NCBI GenBank assembly: GCA_963729295.1
Contig: CAVSNJ010000025.1
Span: 496,001 to 560,000 of the forward strand
DNA length: 64,000 nt
From: DATJLY01 sp963729295
GTDB lineage: Bacteria; Pseudomonadota; Alphaproteobacteria; ATCC43930; CGMCC-115725
Direction of reading: 5' to 3'
Part shown: positions 61,615 through 64,000 of the stretch, one piece after another
How positions within the stretch are numbered: the stretch's first letter is position 1
How the letters are laid out: each line of letters begins with the position of its first letter
Notes under the pieces: model-generated
Told to the model about the DNA's origin: nothing
Databases searched by the model: none
The model's input: only the letters and a program-made list of their open reading frames with translations
Program-made: the position numbers and the translations under genes

Positions 61615-61932
61615 ATGACGAAGCCCACTTCCCTGCTTCTGGCTGCGGCGGCATCGCTCGCGCTCGCCGCTTCCGCGTTCGCGCAAGGCACGCCCGCGCC
61701 AATGCCTGCAAGCCCGCCCGCCGCCGCACCCGCACCCATGGCCGCGCCGGCACCCGCCGCCACTGCGCCGATGAAGGGCATGAAAATGCCGGCCAAGAAG
61801 TCGGCGGCCAAGCCCGCCGCCAAGAAGATGGCGATGGCGAAGATGAAGCTCGGCTGCGGCGACTATGCCTGGCAGTCGCAGGACCAGAAGGACTGCGAGG
61901 CTGGCAAGAAGTCGCCGCCCCACTGGCGCTGA
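61615..61932 (+). CDS. Small exported Ala/Pro/Lys-rich protein, 105 aa
   Basis: Signal peptide ending at SAFA|QGTPAP, a Pro/Ala/Met linker, a Lys-rich patch (KKSAAKPAAKK), and a C-terminal domain with two cysteines (LGCGDYAWQSQDQKDCEAG). The latter may form a disulfide. CAGGAG precedes the ATG. Unknown family; similar to the small exported proteins at 28.5-29.7 kb in style. Confidence 0.62.
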   Translation: MTKPTSLLLAAAASLALAASAFAQGTPAPMPASPPAAAPAPMAAPAPAATAPMKGMKMPAKKSAAKPAAKKMAMAKMKLGCGDYAWQSQDQKDCEAGKKSPPHWR

Positions 61933-61950
61933 TCCGATCACCCTGACCTA

Positions 61951-62037
61951 AGTTTCGTCGCCCTTGCGAAAGCAGGGGCCCAGCTCCGCTGCACGCTGCT
62001 TGCTCTGGGTTCCGCCTTCGCGGGGACGACAGAAACT
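61951..62037. repeat. Long imperfect inverted intergenic repeat
   Basis: AGTTTCGTCGCCC...GGGGCCCAG on the left mirrors CTGGGTTCCG...GGGGACGACAGAAACT on the right. It resembles a GTCGTCCCCGCGAA-type repeat family of alphaproteobacteria and fills the gap between convergent genes, where it may act as a bidirectional terminator. Confidence 0.5.
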
Positions 62038-62038
62038 C

Positions 62039-62740
62039 TCACACCCGTCCGACCACCGGAATGGCCGCGCCGTTGATGGCGCGCGCCGCGTCCGATGCCA
62101 GGAACAGGATCACCTCGGCGAGCGCCGCGGGCTCGACCCAGCGCGTGAAATCGGCGCCCGGCATGCTCGCGCGATTGGCCGGCGTGTCGATGGTGCTCGG
62201 CAGCACGCAGTTCACGTTGATGTTCTTGTCGCGGAGCTCGAGCGCCATGCTCTCGGTGAGGCGCATGACTGCGCTCTTCGACGCCGAATAGGCCGCCATC
62301 GTCGCGCCGCCGCTGACGCCGCCCATGGCCGCGACCGCGACGATCTTGCCGCCGCCGCGGCCCAGCATCGCCGGCACCACGGCGCGCGCCGTGCGCAGCA
62401 CCGAGCCGGCATTGAGCTCGATCATGCTGCGAAATGTCTCGTCCGAGGTTTCATGCACCGGCTCGCCCATGTGGAAGCCGCCGGCGATGTTGCAGAGGAC
62501 GTCGATGCGGCCGAACCGGCCGAGCGCCTTCTCGACCGCGGCCGCGACCGCCGCGCCATCGGCCAGATCGGCCGCGACGAGGAGGCGGCCGTCGTCGTCG
62601 GCGCCGAAGCGCGCGACGAGCGCGCGGTGCTCGAGATCGAGCAGCACGAGCCGCGTGCCCGTCGCCGCGAACGCCGCCGCCACGGCGCGGCCAAGCGCGC
62701 CCGCCGCACCCGTGATCATCGCCACGCGTTGTTCGCTCAT
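62039..62740 (-). CDS. Short-chain dehydrogenase/reductase (SDR)
   Basis: 233 aa, classical SDR. Nucleotide-binding motif TGAAGALG near residue 10, NIAGG (structural NAG-like motif), catalytic Ser region and Y-x3-K (YSASKSAV). NADP or NAD preference is not clear; LDLEHR suggests NAD. GGGAGG upstream decides the ATG at 62740. It overlaps the APH/AAA gene by ATGA, so they are co-translated. The substrate is unknown. Confidence 0.9.
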   Translation of the reverse strand: MSEQRVAMITGAAGALGRAVAAAFAATGTRLVLLDLEHRALVARFGADDDGRLLVAADLADGAAVAAAVEKALGRFGRIDVLCNIAGGFHMGEPVHETSDETFRSMIELNAGSVLRTARAVVPAMLGRGGGKIVAVAAMGGVSGGATMAAYSASKSAVMRLTESMALELRDKNINVNCVLPSTIDTPANRASMPGADFTRWVEPAALAEVILFLASDAARAINGAAIPVVGRV

Positions 62741-64000
62741 CGCGACCTCCCGCTTTGCTCCGTCGTTCCCGCGCCCGCCATGCGAGGCGAGGCGGGCCGT
62801 CCTGTCAATGGCTGGATGCCGGCGGCGCGCCGCATCGTTGCCGCGACCCGTGCAACGGGCCCTGCCGAGTTGATGCGCCGCCAGTCGTGCGGTCCGGGAT
62901 CGGACTCGTACTGGTAGGCCAGCACCGCTACCGTCGCGTCCGACGCATCGCCGCGCCGCTCGCGCAGCCGCGCCTCCATCAACGCGCGCGGCGCTTCGAG
63001 CCAGAATCCCATGAACGGCACGCCGGCATTCTGGGCGATGAGACCGGCTTCCGCGCGCTCGTCCGGATCGAGGAATGTCGCGTCGAGCACGACGCTCGCG
63101 CCGGTCGCGAGCACGCGCGCCGCCTCGTGCCGCATGCGCGCATAGACCTGCTTCCCCATCGCGCCGCGATAGGCCTCGGCTGGAAGCGGCGTCTCCGGCG
63201 CGAGGCCAAGCATCGACTTCCGCATCACGTCGCTGCGCAACACGCGCGCACCGGGCGGCGGCGGCAGGTCCGGCGCCAGCGCCTGCGCCAGAGTCGATTT
63301 GCCGGTGCCGCTCCGCCCGCCGATGGCGATGAGGCGCGGCTCGGCCGGCACGAGCAGCGCCTCGGCGAGTGCCAGGTATCTGCGCGCGGCCGCTTCGCGC
63401 TGCTGCCGCAGCGCGCCCTCCAGCCGCTGAGGGGCGGCGGCGGTGACATGCGCCCGGATCGCCGCGCGCTGGCTTTGGAAGAGCGCCAGCGCCGCCAGCC
63501 CCTCGTCGTCGCCGGTGAGATCGAGATAGCGGTTCAGCACCTGATTGGCGAACGGCCCAAGGCCGCGATGGATCAAATCCATCAGCAAAAAGGCAAGGTC
63601 GTAGAGCACGTCGATCCGCGCGAGATCGGGGCTGAACTCGATCGCGTCGAAGAGCGTCGGCCGTCCCTCGAAGAGACAGATGTTGCCGAGATGGAGATCG
63701 CCGTGACAGTGCTTGACCTTGCCGCGCCGCGCGCGCGCGTCGAGGAGAGCGGCGTTGCGCTCGAGCGCGCGCCGTCGTCGCCGCGTCGAGCCGCGCGACC
63801 GCCGCCTGGTCGAAGCTTGCGCCCGCCGCGCGCAAATTCTCGGCATTGCCGGCGATGACGCGCGCCATCGCCGCAGCGCCGCCGCCCACCGTGGCCACCT
63901 CGGCCGCGCCGTGGAAGGCCGCGATCTCGTCGGCGAGATCGCGCATCATGCCTGGCGTCAGCGCGCGCTTCTCCGCGAGCCGGTCGAACAGGCGCTCGCC
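62737..64000 (-). pseudogene. Aminoglycoside phosphotransferase-AAA kinase fusion, frame-disrupted and cut by the window edge
   Basis: The 5' end lies beyond 64000. From the edge to about 63785 one frame encodes DLADEIAAFHGAAEV and NAENLRAAG. After a frame change in the GC-rich stretch at about 63765-63790, another frame gives CHGDLHLGNICLF and DAIEFSPDLARIDVLYDLAF of the phosphotransferase fold. A P-loop kinase domain follows (Walker A GRSGTGKST, then RSDVMRK and VVLDATFLDP). Such two-domain proteins are frequent in proteobacteria with unknown small-molecule substrate. Confidence 0.75.

Overview
The window is high-GC chromosomal DNA from an alphaproteobacterium, probably a member or relative of the Hyphomicrobiales/Rhodospirillales. 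The pointers are a NadQ-type regulator with matching operators in front of nadA, two CtrA-type boxes (TTAA-N7-TTAAC), an MmcB-type repair protein, a PAS_5-type protein, a zinc-binding ECF anti-sigma factor and several palindromic intergenic repeats. I saw no rRNA, tRNA, CRISPR array, prophage or insertion sequence. Genes are packed tightly. Many neighbours overlap as ATGA or TGATG, and most convergent pairs are separated by only a few bases.

Layout. 0-6.4 kb (minus): a Tat-like metallophosphoesterase and a cupredoxin, then a fumarylacetoacetate-hydrolase-family gene followed by three tandem Liv-type periplasmic binding proteins with no permease or ATPase. 6.5-7.7 kb: a divergent ECF sigma/anti-sigma pair. 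8-27 kb: an uptake region with three NMT1/SsuA-like binding proteins and two separate permease-ATPase pairs, mixed with a sulfatase, an alpha/beta hydrolase, a MetE-like methyltransferase, a BNR-repeat protein and an isochorismatase-fold hydrolase. NAD synthesis genes (nadQ, nadA, nadC) and a YifB/ComM ATPase lie inside it. 27-30 kb: a PPOX-fold protein, a TetR regulator and a run of small exported proteins. 30-39 kb: a polyprenyl-phosphate sugar transferase, small membrane proteins, nth, dapB, murJ, a PaiB-like protein, trpS, a RidA protein, a PAS protein and a degenerate kinase-like protein. 39.9-43.7 kb (minus): the queuosine operon queA-tgt-queF-queG. 43.8-48 kb: vapBC coupled to a PhyH dioxygenase, then mmcB and an ABCD-type exporter. 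48-54 kb: lysS, an MFS exporter, and an ABC importer with a fused double permease. 54-58.5 kb: an esterase and a three-gene phosphorelay without a DNA-binding output. 58.6-64 kb: a second MetE-like protein, a short RpoD-like sigma factor, a small exported protein, an SDR and a truncated aminoglycoside-phosphotransferase/P-loop kinase.

Six genes (FAH, alpha/beta hydrolase, PPOX, TetR, ABCD exporter, APH/AAA) are each split by a single frame change while both halves keep family motifs. Nth may be a seventh case. This pattern looks more like residual indel errors in a draft or metagenomic assembly than real gene decay, but the sequence alone cannot settle it.

The most informative non-coding signals are: two 9-3-9 operators over the nadA promoter; a hairpin that buries the ribosome binding site of the FAH gene; CTAG-bounded palindromic elements in convergent gaps that supply stop codons to the flanking genes; CtrA-type boxes before a 48-codon ORF and the PAS gene; and three AGAAACTTT repeats before the phosphorelay.
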